Source: Neisseria perflava
GTDB taxonomy: Bacteria; Pseudomonadota; Gammaproteobacteria; Burkholderiales; Neisseriaceae
Length of the DNA stretch: 64,000 bases
Direction of reading: 5' to 3'
NCBI RefSeq assembly: GCF_019334725.1
Contig: NZ_CP079818.1
Location: 1,736,001-1,800,000, forward strand
Position 1 is the first letter of the stretch. Every line of letters starts with the position of its first letter. The notes beneath the pieces were generated by a model. That model made no database searches and was not told the DNA's origin. It saw only the letters and a list, made by a program, of their open reading frames with translations. Shown one piece after another: positions 17,640 through 26,468 of this stretch. Position numbers and translations under genes: made by a program.

Positions 17640-18371
17640 TTATTTGTGCAAACCGCATTCCTTACTGTCTTTGCTTTCCCACCACCATCGTCCGGCGCGG
17701 ATATTTTCGCCCAACTTGACCGGACGCGTGCAGGGTTCGCACCCAATACTGGGATAGCCCTGATGATACAGTGCATTGAGCGGAACTTGGTGCTCGTGTG
17801 CATATGCCCAAACATCCTGCTCTTCCCAATCAAAAATAGGATTGAATTTGGCGATGTTGCGACCCGTATCCAGCTCTTCAAAATTCAATTCGCTGCGTGT
17901 TTCGGACTGGCTGCGGCGTTGTCCGGTCAGCCATGCGGGGGCGTTATGTAAAGCGCGGTTGAGCGGTTCGATTTTGCGTATATGGCAGCAACGGCGGCGC
18001 AACTCGACACTGTCGTACATCGCGGTCGTGCCGAATTCCGCTTCAAATTCATCGGCGGTTTGTCGGTTGGGATAAAACACTTCCAATTCGGTTTGATAAC
18101 GCGCATTGGTTTCGGCAATCAGCACGGCGGTTTCGGGATTGAGTTTGCCTGTATTGAGCGTGATGATGCGGATGGGCAGTTTCAGACGGCACACGGCATC
18201 GGTAATGACCATATCTTCAACCGCAAGGCTGGATGCGAACACGGCTTGCGGATAGCGCGCGGCAATGTCTTGCAAACGGCGCTCCAAAGCAGTAGCCAAT
18301 TCAGGTAGGCGGCGGCGTTCGGCATCGCTGATTTCGGGGATTTTCCAGAATTGGGGACGGAATAAAGACAT
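17640..18371 (-). CDS. cysH: Adenylylsulfate (APS) reductase, CysH family
   Basis: A 243-residue assimilatory sulfonucleotide reductase. The PP-loop-like FASSLAVEDM lies near 45-54 and the catalytic Cys is in the terminal ECGLHK (Cys239). Two further Cys pairs, Cys128-Cys129 and Cys211/Cys214 (GCEPC), bind a [4Fe-4S] cluster and mark the APS-using class rather than the PAPS-using E. coli type. It reduces activated sulfate to sulfite with thioredoxin as donor. No other cys biosynthetic gene is adjacent, but the sulfate-binding protein gene follows dinB on the same strand. The ATG at 18369-18371 opens the expected N-terminus. Confidence 0.93.
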   Translation of the reverse strand: MSLFRPQFWKIPEISDAERRRLPELATALERRLQDIAARYPQAVFASSLAVEDMVITDAVCRLKLPIRIITLNTGKLNPETAVLIAETNARYQTELEVFYPNRQTADEFEAEFGTTAMYDSVELRRRCCHIRKIEPLNRALHNAPAWLTGQRRSQSETRSELNFEELDTGRNIAKFNPIFDWEEQDVWAYAHEHQVPLNALYHQGYPSIGCEPCTRPVKLGENIRAGRWWWESKDSKECGLHK

Positions 18372-18392
18372 GGCTGGTTGTTCCTAATAATT

Positions 18393-18404
18393 TTCAGACG
18401 GCCT
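18393..18404. repeat. Single DUS upstream of cysH
   Basis: A reverse-orientation AG-DUS stands 22 bases upstream of the cysH start, in the 115-base gap to dinB. No partner arm is nearby, so it is not a hairpin. Confidence 0.85.
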
Positions 18405-18486
18405 GTTGAAACAGCTGCCGATATGGTTATGGAACGATATTGTCCTGCGCCCTATCTTCAAACGGAAAGAATGCTTTTCTATTTCT

Positions 18487-19545
18487 TTATAACCAAAGTG
18501 TCTGCTGCTGGTTTTTCGGCAGCAAATGGCTCACGCCGATACCGATCAGGCGGAAGGCGTCTTCTCGTTGCGGCGGTATGCGTTGCAGCAAAGTATGCGC
18601 CGCCTGAAGCAGAGAGGCGCTGTCGGGAAGGACGGAAGAATACGTCAGCGAACGCGTGATAATGCGGAAATCGTGGGTTTTGAGTTTGAGGGTAACGCCT
18701 TTGGCTTCGACGTTTTTGCGTTCGATTTGCCGCCAGAGGTCTTCGGCAAGGTGCGGCAAATGGCTTGAAGCCTGTTCCAAAGACAAATCTTCGGGCAAGG
18801 TGATTTCGGTTGAGATTTGCAGGCGTTCGCGTTCGGCTTTGACCGGCCGCTCGTCGATACCGCGTGCCAAATCGTAAAGGCGGTAGCCGTAGCGGCCGAA
18901 ATGGTTTAAAAGTTCGCCGCGCTCAAAACGGCGTAAATCGCCGGCGGTCTGCATACCAAGGGCATTCATCTTTTTCAGCGTGACTTTGCCGACACCGGGA
19001 ATTTTACCCAACGGCAGGCTCTCCAAAAACACCATGATTTTTTGCGGCGGTAGCACAAATTGCCCGTTCGGCTTGCGCCAGTCGGATGCGATTTTGGCCA
19101 AAAACTTATTGGGCGCGATGCCTGCGGAGGCTGTCAAACCGGTTTCTTCAAAAATTTCAGCACGAATGCGTTTGGCTACCTCGCTGGCGTATGGGATATT
19201 TTCAAAATTTCGGGTAACATCCAAATAAGCCTCGTCCAAAGACAAAGGCTCGATCAAATCGGTATAACGCCGAAACACGGCATGAATCTGAGCCGACACT
19301 TGGCGGTACAAATCAAAATGCGGCGGCACAAACACCGCCTGCGGACACAGCCTTTTCGCCGTTGCCACCGACATGGCCGAGTGCAAACCGAATTTGCGCG
19401 CTTCATAAGAAGCGGCACAAATGACCGACCGCGTACCGTCCCACGCCACAACGACCGGCAGCCCTTTCAGGTGCGGCTGCTCGCGCAGTTCTACCGAAGC
19501 GTAGAATGCGTCCATATCGATATGGATGATTTTGCGTTGGGACAT
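18487..19545 (-). CDS. dinB: DNA polymerase IV (DinB, Y family)
   Basis: A 352-residue Y-family translesion polymerase. The catalytic acidic residues are in HIDMDAFYASVE near the N-terminus and SLDEAYLDVT near 103. The helix-hairpin-helix region (IPGVGKVTLKKM) and little-finger domain follow, giving full family length. It extends primers past lesions with low fidelity and binds the sliding clamp. It lies between cysH and the sulfate-binding protein gene, all on the minus strand but with a terminator hairpin and gaps between them, so it is probably its own unit. I see no LexA-type box, consistent with Neisseria lacking a classical SOS system. Confidence 0.96.
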   Translation of the reverse strand: MSQRKIIHIDMDAFYASVELREQPHLKGLPVVVAWDGTRSVICAASYEARKFGLHSAMSVATAKRLCPQAVFVPPHFDLYRQVSAQIHAVFRRYTDLIEPLSLDEAYLDVTRNFENIPYASEVAKRIRAEIFEETGLTASAGIAPNKFLAKIASDWRKPNGQFVLPPQKIMVFLESLPLGKIPGVGKVTLKKMNALGMQTAGDLRRFERGELLNHFGRYGYRLYDLARGIDERPVKAERERLQISTEITLPEDLSLEQASSHLPHLAEDLWRQIERKNVEAKGVTLKLKTHDFRIITRSLTYSSVLPDSASLLQAAHTLLQRIPPQREDAFRLIGIGVSHLLPKNQQQTLWL

Positions 19546-19583
19546 GGGAAAAGGTGGATAAGAAAAAGGCTTATTGTAACAAA

Positions 19584-19609
19584 AGGCCGTCTGAAATTTC
19601 AGACGGCCT
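19584..19609 (-). terminator. DUS-pair terminator of the sulfate-binding protein gene
   Basis: AG-DUS at 19584-19595 and its reverse at 19598-19609 are separated by two bases. The hairpin lies directly after the sulfate-binding protein stop and before dinB. Confidence 0.88.
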
Positions 19610-19622
19610 CTATGTTTAAGCC

Positions 19623-20678
19623 TTATTTTTTACTGGAAAGCTGGTCAAACAATCCACCATCGGCAAAGAATTTTTTCATGATTTCTTCCCACGGGCCAAA
19701 TTTCTCATTCGGATTGAAAGTTTCAATATCGGGGAAATCGGCTTTGTGTTTCGCCAATACTTCGGCATTGCGCGGACGCAGATAAAGATTGGCGGCCAAC
19801 TCTTGGGCCGGTTCGCTCCAGAGGTTTTGCAGATAGGCTTCGGCAACGGCGCGTGTGCCTTTTTTATCGACTACGCTGTCCACGACGGCAACCGGCGCTT
19901 CGGAAAGAATGGTGTAGCTTGGATAGACAATTTCAAACTGGTCTTGGGTCAGCTTTTTGCTGACATAGTTGGCCTCATTTTCAAAGGTAACCAAGACATC
20001 GCCGATATTGCGTTGGCTAAAGGTCGTTGTTGCCGCGCGGCCGCCGTTTTCAAACACAGGCGTGTTTTTCAGCAATGCGGCCACAAAATCTTTGGTTTTA
20101 CCTTCATCGCCGTTATTGACTTTCAAACCATAACCGTACGCACCCAAAAAGGCATAGCGGCCGTTGCCGGTGGTTTTCGGGTTGGCCAAAACGATTTGCA
20201 CGCCGTCTTTGGCCAAATCGCCCCAGTCCTGAATGTGTTTCGGATTGCCTTTGCGTACCAAGAAAACAACGTTGCTGGTATAAGGCACGGCATTGTCCGG
20301 CAAGCGTGTGTTCCAATCGGCTTTGACCAAACCTTTTTTCACCAAAAGCTCGATATCGGAAGTCTGGTTCATGGTCACCACATCGGCAGCCAAACCATTG
20401 GCGACAGCCAAAGCCTGCTTGCTGGAGCCGCCGTGCGACTGTTGGACTTCAACCGACTGTCCGCCGTTTTTTGCAGCAAACTCTTTGACAAATAACGGAT
20501 TATATTCTTTATAAAAATCACGGGCGACATCGTAGGAGACATTCAGCAATTTGACTTCGCCCCCCTTACCTCCGGCAGCTTGAGAAGCATTGTCGGCGGA
20601 TTGTTCGGTTTTTGGCGAGCACGCGCTCAAAGCCAGTGCGGCGGTCAAAGCGGCAAAAGAAAGCGTACGGATATTCAT
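19623..20678 (-). CDS. sbp: Sulfate ABC transporter substrate-binding lipoprotein
   Basis: A 351-residue periplasmic binding protein of the sulfate/thiosulfate family. A lipoprotein signal ends in LSACS (Cys20), followed by a Ser/Ala/Gly-rich spacer. The family signature for oxyanion binding is visible in QSHGGSSKQA (about 79-88) and TTFSQRNIGDVLVTFENEA later. It captures sulfate for a CysTWA-type importer, whose permease and ATPase genes are not in this window. AGGAG stands seven bases before the ATG. The lipid anchor is a difference from the soluble E. coli Sbp. Substrate could be thiosulfate as well. Confidence 0.9.
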   Translation of the reverse strand: MNIRTLSFAALTAALALSACSPKTEQSADNASQAAGGKGGEVKLLNVSYDVARDFYKEYNPLFVKEFAAKNGGQSVEVQQSHGGSSKQALAVANGLAADVVTMNQTSDIELLVKKGLVKADWNTRLPDNAVPYTSNVVFLVRKGNPKHIQDWGDLAKDGVQIVLANPKTTGNGRYAFLGAYGYGLKVNNGDEGKTKDFVAALLKNTPVFENGGRAATTTFSQRNIGDVLVTFENEANYVSKKLTQDQFEIVYPSYTILSEAPVAVVDSVVDKKGTRAVAEAYLQNLWSEPAQELAANLYLRPRNAEVLAKHKADFPDIETFNPNEKFGPWEEIMKKFFADGGLFDQLSSKK

Positions 20679-21060
20679 GGTCGGCTCCTGTTAAAAATAT
20701 GGGAGCACTTTATCGGGATTGGATGCAAACTGGAAATAATGTTTGCTTTCGCGTTTATCAGTTTTGGTTATATACAATCCGGGCGGAAATCGGGAAAAAA
20801 TGCCCACTCAAATACACATTACAATAAATTTCATATACATCAATCAGATAAAGATTAAAGCAGCTATTTATACAGGATAAACATACGTTGCAAACAGCAT
20901 TGCCCAATACGTCAGGCCGTCTGAAAATCCAATATAAATAATTATTTATAATTAAAAAAATATAATCCTTATTATTTACAAAAAATGCAAATAAGAGTAA
21001 TGTTTCTACTCGCCAAAATACAAGGCCTTTCATTCAACAACAAAATGGAGTGTAGAAACT
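20679..21060. promoter_or_regulatory. 382-base divergent regulatory region (sbp / DUF4198 gene)
   Basis: No gene is seen in this AT-rich spacer. It holds a DUS at 20914-20925, an 18-base perfect palindrome TATAAATAATTATTTATA at 20933-20950, and a TATAAT -10 box at 20961-20966 reading toward the DUF4198 gene. The palindrome covers the position expected for the -35 box, as an operator would. The leader to the ATG at 21061 is about 90 bases. Confidence 0.6.
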
Positions 21061-21891
21061 ATGAAACAATGGATGCTTTTAGGATTGCTGGGATTGGGCG
21101 CAGTGGCGCAGGCGCACGATGTTTGGGTGGCCGCACCGACACATCAGCCTGCCGGCCAAATCCTGCATGCGGATTTGGGTTACAGCCATGACTTCCCCAA
21201 TGTCGAAAAAATCGCCGACGACCGCGTGCATATTTTCAAACCGCTGCAATTGACCGGCAGCTCAAAGAAAACCGTTGATTTGGTAAATAAAGGCGAAAAC
21301 TATCAATACGTTTCCAAAGCCGCTTTGCCTGAAGGCTCCTACTGGGTCAGCGCAACCTACAAACCGACTTTCTGGTCGAAAAACCAAGACGGCTGGAAAC
21401 AGCAAACCTTGAAACAGCTGGCCGGTTCAACCTATTGCGAACAATCGCAAATGTTCGGCAAGAGCTTTGTCCAAGTGGGCAACGGCGCAGTTGATGAAGC
21501 TGTGTTGACCCGCCCTATCGGCCAAGAGCTGGAACTGGTTCCGCTGAAAAATCCTAACGAAGTCAAAGCCGGCGGTATTTTGCCGGTCAAAGTCCTGTAC
21601 AAAGGCGAGCCTTTGGTTAAAGCCACCGTTACCGCCAGCTCGGACACTTTGGCCGAAATGGACTTGGAATCAACCCATGACCACCGCGAGCCTCAAGGCT
21701 TCTCCGGCAAAACCGATAAAAACGGCGTGGTCAATGTGATTACTCTGATTGACGGTTTGTGGAAAATCAAAGTCGTGAACGAGACCGATTACGGCGATAA
21801 AAGCGTATGTCAGAAAGACAATACTTACGCAACGCTGATTGTGCCTGTCGGTACCAAACGCGCGGCTGCACGCCATGCCCATCAGCATTAA
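21061..21891 (+). CDS. DUF4198 periplasmic protein
   Basis: A 276-residue exported protein. A signal peptide ends at AQA-HDVW near residue 18, so the mature N-terminus begins with His-Asp-Val-Trp. The body matches the DUF4198 pattern (early HDVWV, YWVSATYKPTFW, LELVPLKNP followed by GGILPVKVLYKGEPL). The C-terminus is His-rich (RHAHQH). DUF4198 proteins are often linked to metal (nickel or cobalt) acquisition; the His-rich ends fit, but no transporter gene is adjacent, so this stays an inference. GGAG stands nine bases before the ATG. Regulation by a palindrome-binding repressor is suggested by the upstream site. Confidence 0.85.
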   Translation: MKQWMLLGLLGLGAVAQAHDVWVAAPTHQPAGQILHADLGYSHDFPNVEKIADDRVHIFKPLQLTGSSKKTVDLVNKGENYQYVSKAALPEGSYWVSATYKPTFWSKNQDGWKQQTLKQLAGSTYCEQSQMFGKSFVQVGNGAVDEAVLTRPIGQELELVPLKNPNEVKAGGILPVKVLYKGEPLVKATVTASSDTLAEMDLESTHDHREPQGFSGKTDKNGVVNVITLIDGLWKIKVVNETDYGDKSVCQKDNTYATLIVPVGTKRAAARHAHQH

Positions 21892-21904
21892 CAGCCATTA
21901 AAAA

Positions 21905-21930
21905 AGGCCGTCTGAACTTTCAGACGGCCT
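21905..21930. terminator. DUS-pair terminator between DUF4198 and DUF5672 genes
   Basis: AG-DUS at 21905-21916 and reverse at 21919-21930, two bases apart, between convergent genes. Confidence 0.9.
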
Positions 21931-21934
21931 TAAT

Positions 21935-22786
21935 TTATTCCCATTCATAACCCAAATTTCTAAAAAAACGGGAGTATGTTTCCAATTTATCACCATTTAA
22001 TTGGGCAAAACGGACACGGTTGCAGCCGGTCAAGACCACATTGCCCATCCAGTGCGCCCCAAAGACGCGCTCTAAAGGGACATTCCTCATTTGATTGATA
22101 AACGGTACTTCTGAAGAAAATTGCGTAGCAATATTCGGAGGCGCGAATTTCAAACCCAAGTCCTGCAATCTATAACGGTGTTGCGCCGTCAAAAACATAT
22201 CTTCGTGGTGCAGCCGTACCAGCCATTCCATATCGGCAATTTTTTCGTCTTTCGGCGGCAAAGGCGGTCGGATTTCTACATTTAAACCCAGTTGTCGCGG
22301 CATGGTTAAAAGCCGTCTGCTGCGCAGGCTAAAACCGCCGTTCTGCGGCTCGTCAAAATTCGAAGAAGTCTGAATCAGATGTTGTTTGGCCAAATATTGG
22401 TCGGTTCCCTTCAGGAAAAACTGCCCGTCGGCTTCGGTTTCCAACAAAATCGGCAGAGGTGCGCCGATATAGTCATATTCCCGATAAGTATCCTGCCAGT
22501 TTTGACCGTTCAACACCCAACCGTCATTTTGAACAATCAAACAATAATCAGTATCGATGTAATACATCAGTTGGTACAAAACAAACAGATTGTATTCCAG
22601 ATAACCGAATTTCCGGCAAGGCTGATGTCGGATATTCTCCGGCAAACCTTGCGGACAGCTCGGGCTGATCAGCAATCCACGGCTGCCGGGCAATTCGGCA
22701 CAACTACGGACAATGGCATACATCGTGCCCTCGGTATAAGAATCTGCGCCGGTAATACCAACCACGGTAATGTCAGTAAAACTCAT
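21935..22786 (-). CDS. DUF5672 (glycosyltransferase-like) protein
   Basis: A 283-residue soluble protein matching the DUF5672 pattern: GYLEYNLFVLYQL, then DYCLIVQNDGW, YDYIGAPLP, NGGFSLRSRRLL and HEDMFL. The QNDGW acidic pair and the NGGFSLR/HED blocks resemble a GT-A fold nucleotide-sugar site (a DxD-like motif and a catalytic Asp). It is therefore likely a glycosyltransferase acting on a surface or secreted glycan, but acceptor and donor are unknown. No other glycan gene is nearby. It is separated from mutS by 37 bases carrying one DUS, and may be cotranscribed with it. Confidence 0.78.
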   Translation of the reverse strand: MSFTDITVVGITGADSYTEGTMYAIVRSCAELPGSRGLLISPSCPQGLPENIRHQPCRKFGYLEYNLFVLYQLMYYIDTDYCLIVQNDGWVLNGQNWQDTYREYDYIGAPLPILLETEADGQFFLKGTDQYLAKQHLIQTSSNFDEPQNGGFSLRSRRLLTMPRQLGLNVEIRPPLPPKDEKIADMEWLVRLHHEDMFLTAQHRYRLQDLGLKFAPPNIATQFSSEVPFINQMRNVPLERVFGAHWMGNVVLTGCNRVRFAQLNGDKLETYSRFFRNLGYEWE

Positions 22787-22802
22787 TAATATATTCCCCT
22801 GT

Positions 22803-22814
22803 TTCAGACGGCCT
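22803..22814. repeat. Single DUS between mutS and the DUF5672 gene
   Basis: One reverse-orientation AG-DUS in the 37-base spacer; no second arm. Confidence 0.85.
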
Positions 22815-22823
22815 TTGAGCTAT

Positions 22824-25424
22824 TTACGACGCCTTATTGCAGATATCTTTCAAGCGATATAAGGCATCCAAGGCTTCGCGCGGTGTGAGGTTGTCGGGCT
22901 GAATCTGCGCCAAAGCTTCAGCCAATTCATTGGTCTGCAAATTATCGACAGGCTCAACTTCTTGTTCTTTCCCTTCCTCTTCAACCTCATTTTCAGACGG
23001 CATGGCGCTGAAAATATCCAACTGCGGACGGTTGGCGGCGGCTTGGTTTTCCAAATCGTTTAAATGCTTTTGGGCCGCTTTCAAAGCGCGGTTGGGCAGG
23101 CCTGCGAGTTTGGCGACGGCGATACCGTAGCTTTTGCTGGCGGGGCCGGGTTCGATGTGGTGGAGGAAGACGATGTCTTGTCCCTGTTCGAGCGCGGAGA
23201 GGTGCATGTTGACCGCCGTTGCGTGGGCTTCGGGCAGTTTGGTCAGCTCGAAATAGTGGGTGGCGAAGAGGCTGAAGGATTTGTTTTTTTGCAGCAAATG
23301 TTCGGCAATGGCTTGCGCAAGGGCGAGGCCGTCAAAAGTCGAAGTGCCGCGTCCGACTTCGTCCATAATGACGAGGGATTGCTCGGTGGCGTGGTGGAGG
23401 ATGTAGGCAGTTTCGCTCATTTCGACCATGAAGGTGGAGCGGTTGGAAGCTAAGTCATCCGATGCGCCGATACGGGTAAAGATTTGGTCGATGTGCCCGA
23501 TTTGGGCGGCATCGGCGGGGACGAAGCTGCCGGTGTGCGCCATGAGGACGATGTGGGCAACTTGGCGCATGTAGGTGGATTTACCGCCCATATTGGGGCC
23601 GGTCAGGAGCATGAGGCGGTGTTTGTGGTCGAGGCGGGTGTGGTTGGCAGTGAAGTGGCGCACTTGTTGCTCGACGACGGGATGGCGGCCGTTTTCGATA
23701 TGAATGACCGGATAGTCGGCAAACTCGGGACAGACAAAGCCGCGTTCGGCCGCAATCGCGGCAAACGTAGAAAGTACGTCGAGAGCAGCCGCGGCCTTGG
23801 CTGCTTTTTGAAGCTGCGGCAAGGCCGTCTGAACCTCTTTCAGCAGGGCTTCAAACAGGCGTTTTTCCAGTGCCAATGCCTGCTCTTGCGCGGTCAGGAC
23901 TTTGTCTTCAAAGGTTTTGAGTTCGGGGGTGATGAAGCGTTCGGCGTTTTTCAATGTCTGACGGCGTTGGTAGTCGGCAGGCGCTTGTTCGGCTTGGACT
24001 TTGGAAAGCTCGATGTAGAAGCCGTGGACGCGGTTGAACTCGACTTTGAGGGTGGAGAGGCCGGTGCGTTCGCGTTCGCGCGCTTCAAGCTCAAGCAGGA
24101 ATTCATCGCCGTGGTTTTGGATATGGCGCAGTTCGTCCAGTTCTGCCGAATAGCCTTGGTTGATGACGCCACCGTCTTTGAGCCAGACGGCGGGTTCGGG
24201 CATTACGGCGGCTTTGAGGGTTTCGGCGACGGGCAGGGTTTCGGGGAAAACGGCTTTGAGGGTTTCTAAGAGACTGCTGCCCTCGGCGGACAATTCGATT
24301 TCGGACAGGGCAAACAGGCTGTCGCGCAGGGCGGCGAGGTCGCGCGGGCGGGCGTTGCCCACGGCGATACGGGCGGCGATGCGTTCGATGTCCGCGATGT
24401 TTTTCAGACGGCCTTGCAGGGTTTCGTATTGCGAACCCAACGCGGCAACGGCTTCTTGGCGGGCGCGGATGTGGGCGCGACTGCGTAAGGGGTGGTGCAG
24501 CCAGAGTGCCAAGAGGCGGCTGCCCATGTGGGTGGCGCAGCCGTCGAGTATGGAAAACAGGGTCGGCGATTTTTTGCCGGAGAGGGTTTGCGTGATTTCG
24601 AGATTGCGGCGCGTGGCGGCGTCCATGCCGATATATTGGCTGTCGGTTTCGAGCGAAATGCCGTCTAAGTGTTGCGGCATCAGGTTTTGCGTCAGGCGGA
24701 TGTAGTTCAACAGCGCGCCCGCCGCACCGACGGCGGCTTCGTGTTCTTTGCCGTCCAAACCGAAACCGTGCAGGTCTTGGCAGCCGAAGTATTCAGTCAA
24801 CAATTTCGCGCCCGCGTCGGCGGCAAACTGCCATGAATTCAGGCGCGTGATGTTGGCGGAGGTCGTCTGAAAACCGTCAGGCAGACTTTTACCTTCAGGC
24901 AACAGGATTTCCGCCGCCTGCAAACGCGCCAGCTCGTCGGCGAGTTTGTCCGCTGTCGTCAGCTTGGTTTTGAATTCGCCGCTTTGCAAAGAAGCCCATG
25001 CGATGGCAACGTTTTTCTTGTCTGCGTTCACCGCCACAATGCGGTTGGTTTCCTTGTCTTCCAGAAACGCCGCGTCGGTCAGCGTGCCGGGCGTAACGAT
25101 GCGTACGACTTTGCGCTCCACCGGCCCTTTGCCCGCGCCGACTTCGCCCACCTGCTCGCACACCGCCACACTTTTGCCCATCTTCACCAGCCGCGCCAGA
25201 TACTGCTCCGCCGCGTGAAACGGCACGCCCGCCATCTTAATCGGCACGCCGTCCATCTGCCCGCGCGTGGTCAGGGTGATGTCCAACAGCTTCGCCGCTT
25301 CCACCGCGTCATCCAAAAACAACTCGTAAAAGTCGCCCATGCGGTAAAACACCAGCTTGTCGGCGTGTTGCGATTTGATGGCGAGATACTGCTGCATCAT
25401 CGGGGAAACAGTGGGTTTAGACAT
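22824..25424 (-). CDS. mutS: DNA mismatch repair protein MutS
   Basis: An 866-residue mismatch-recognition ATPase. The N-terminal FYELFLDDA (Phe and Glu of the mismatch-contact motif) is near residues 32-40. The ABC-type ATPase has Walker A LTGPNMGGKST near 610, followed by MDEVGRGTSTFDG and the conserved ATHYFELT. It binds mispairs and recruits MutL. At least four DUS or DUS variants lie inside the gene, including an AT-type copy (22992-23003) encoding MPSEN in the acidic C-terminal linker. It is full-length with no sign of the inactivation seen in mutator strains. Confidence 0.97.
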   Translation of the reverse strand: MSKPTVSPMMQQYLAIKSQHADKLVFYRMGDFYELFLDDAVEAAKLLDITLTTRGQMDGVPIKMAGVPFHAAEQYLARLVKMGKSVAVCEQVGEVGAGKGPVERKVVRIVTPGTLTDAAFLEDKETNRIVAVNADKKNVAIAWASLQSGEFKTKLTTADKLADELARLQAAEILLPEGKSLPDGFQTTSANITRLNSWQFAADAGAKLLTEYFGCQDLHGFGLDGKEHEAAVGAAGALLNYIRLTQNLMPQHLDGISLETDSQYIGMDAATRRNLEITQTLSGKKSPTLFSILDGCATHMGSRLLALWLHHPLRSRAHIRARQEAVAALGSQYETLQGRLKNIADIERIAARIAVGNARPRDLAALRDSLFALSEIELSAEGSSLLETLKAVFPETLPVAETLKAAVMPEPAVWLKDGGVINQGYSAELDELRHIQNHGDEFLLELEARERERTGLSTLKVEFNRVHGFYIELSKVQAEQAPADYQRRQTLKNAERFITPELKTFEDKVLTAQEQALALEKRLFEALLKEVQTALPQLQKAAKAAAALDVLSTFAAIAAERGFVCPEFADYPVIHIENGRHPVVEQQVRHFTANHTRLDHKHRLMLLTGPNMGGKSTYMRQVAHIVLMAHTGSFVPADAAQIGHIDQIFTRIGASDDLASNRSTFMVEMSETAYILHHATEQSLVIMDEVGRGTSTFDGLALAQAIAEHLLQKNKSFSLFATHYFELTKLPEAHATAVNMHLSALEQGQDIVFLHHIEPGPASKSYGIAVAKLAGLPNRALKAAQKHLNDLENQAAANRPQLDIFSAMPSENEVEEEGKEQEVEPVDNLQTNELAEALAQIQPDNLTPREALDALYRLKDICNKAS

Positions 25425-25463
25425 GGAAAAGCCTTAGAAACGCAAAAGCGTTATTGTAACAAA

Positions 25464-25495
25464 AGGCCGTCTGAAAAACAGGTTTCAGACGGCCT
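25464..25495 (-). terminator. DUS-pair terminator of panC
   Basis: AG-DUS at 25464-25475 with reverse arm at 25484-25495, eight-base loop, downstream of panC and upstream of mutS. Confidence 0.88.
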
Positions 25496-25512
25496 TTACC
25501 AGCAGCTTGGTT

Positions 25513-26349
25513 TTAAGCCAAAGCCACTTCCAAATTATCAATCAGGCGCGTGGTACCCAAACGGGCGGCGGCAAGCACCACCAATTCTTTATCGCCGACA
25601 TGAGCCACTGCCAAGCTGTGTGCATGGCGGATTTCAACGTAATCAACCACCCAGCCGGCATCGGTCAAACGGCGGATACATTCAGCCTCGAGCTGGGCGT
25701 AATCTAGATTGCCGTTTTTCAAGGCGGCGGCAATGTTTTGCAACTCTTGATAGAGGCGGGGCGCTTCTGCGCGCTCTGCTTCGCTCAAATATTGGTTGCG
25801 GCTGGAAAGTGCCAGGCCGTCTGAAGCGCGGCCGGTGTCGACCGGAACGATTTCGATATTGAAATTCAAGTCTTCGACAAAGCCTTTGATAATCGCCAGC
25901 TGCTGATAGTCTTTTTTGCCGAAACAGGCGGTATCAGGTTGAACAATGTTGAACAACTTAGTCACAACGGTCGCAACGCCGCGGAAATGGCCCGGACGGA
26001 ATTTGCCGCACAATTCGTTTTGCAGGTGTGGAGGCTCGACATTGAAACGTTGTTCCACATTCGGATACAGCTCTTTTTCATCAGGCGCAAATACGACGGC
26101 AACGCCCTCACCTGCCAATTTGTCGGCATCTTGCTGCAAAGTGCGCGGATATTTGTCGAAATCTTCGCCTTGTCCGAATTGCAGGCGGTTGACAAAAATA
26201 CTGACCACAACGTTATCGGCACGTTTTTTCGCTTCGCGCACCAGCGCAAGATGGCCTTCGTGCAGATTGCCCATAGTCGGTACAAATGCCACTTTTCCGG
26301 CAGTTTTGCGCCACTCGCGCAATTCTTTAATCGTATGAATGATTTGCAT
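25513..26349 (-). CDS. panC: Pantothenate synthetase
   Basis: A 278-residue ATP-dependent pantoate-beta-alanine ligase. The nucleotidyltransferase motif MGNLHEGH is at about residues 26-33, and the later region VDTGRASDGLALSSRN (KMSKS-like loop equivalent) is present. It condenses pantoate with beta-alanine to give pantothenate in the cytoplasm. panB, the preceding enzyme of the pathway, lies upstream on the same strand with a DUS hairpin between, so the two genes are neighbours but perhaps separately terminated. Length and start are standard for the family. Confidence 0.96.
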   Translation of the reverse strand: MQIIHTIKELREWRKTAGKVAFVPTMGNLHEGHLALVREAKKRADNVVVSIFVNRLQFGQGEDFDKYPRTLQQDADKLAGEGVAVVFAPDEKELYPNVEQRFNVEPPHLQNELCGKFRPGHFRGVATVVTKLFNIVQPDTACFGKKDYQQLAIIKGFVEDLNFNIEIVPVDTGRASDGLALSSRNQYLSEAERAEAPRLYQELQNIAAALKNGNLDYAQLEAECIRRLTDAGWVVDYVEIRHAHSLAVAHVGDKELVVLAAARLGTTRLIDNLEVALA

Positions 26350-26428
26350 GGTTTGAAAAATCCTTTATCTTTTCCGCTGTTTCATCAACGGAAATCACGC
26401 GCCGATTATACGCTTTTATTCATTAAAA

Positions 26429-26458
26429 AGGCCGTCTGAAATAAGTTTCAGACGGCCT
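26429..26458 (-). terminator. DUS-pair terminator between panB and panC
   Basis: AG-DUS at 26429-26440 and reverse at 26447-26458. It lies after panB and before panC, so panC needs readthrough or its own promoter. Confidence 0.87.
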
Positions 26459-26468
26459 GGTTTTTATT

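Noticed and set aside
23484..24269. Long plus-strand open frame opposite mutS (261 codons)
   Set aside because: It lies wholly antisense to mutS, has odd Phe/Gly-rich composition and no recognisable motif. The same applies to frames opposite panB, rsmA, lepB, the flavoprotein gene and mrdA.
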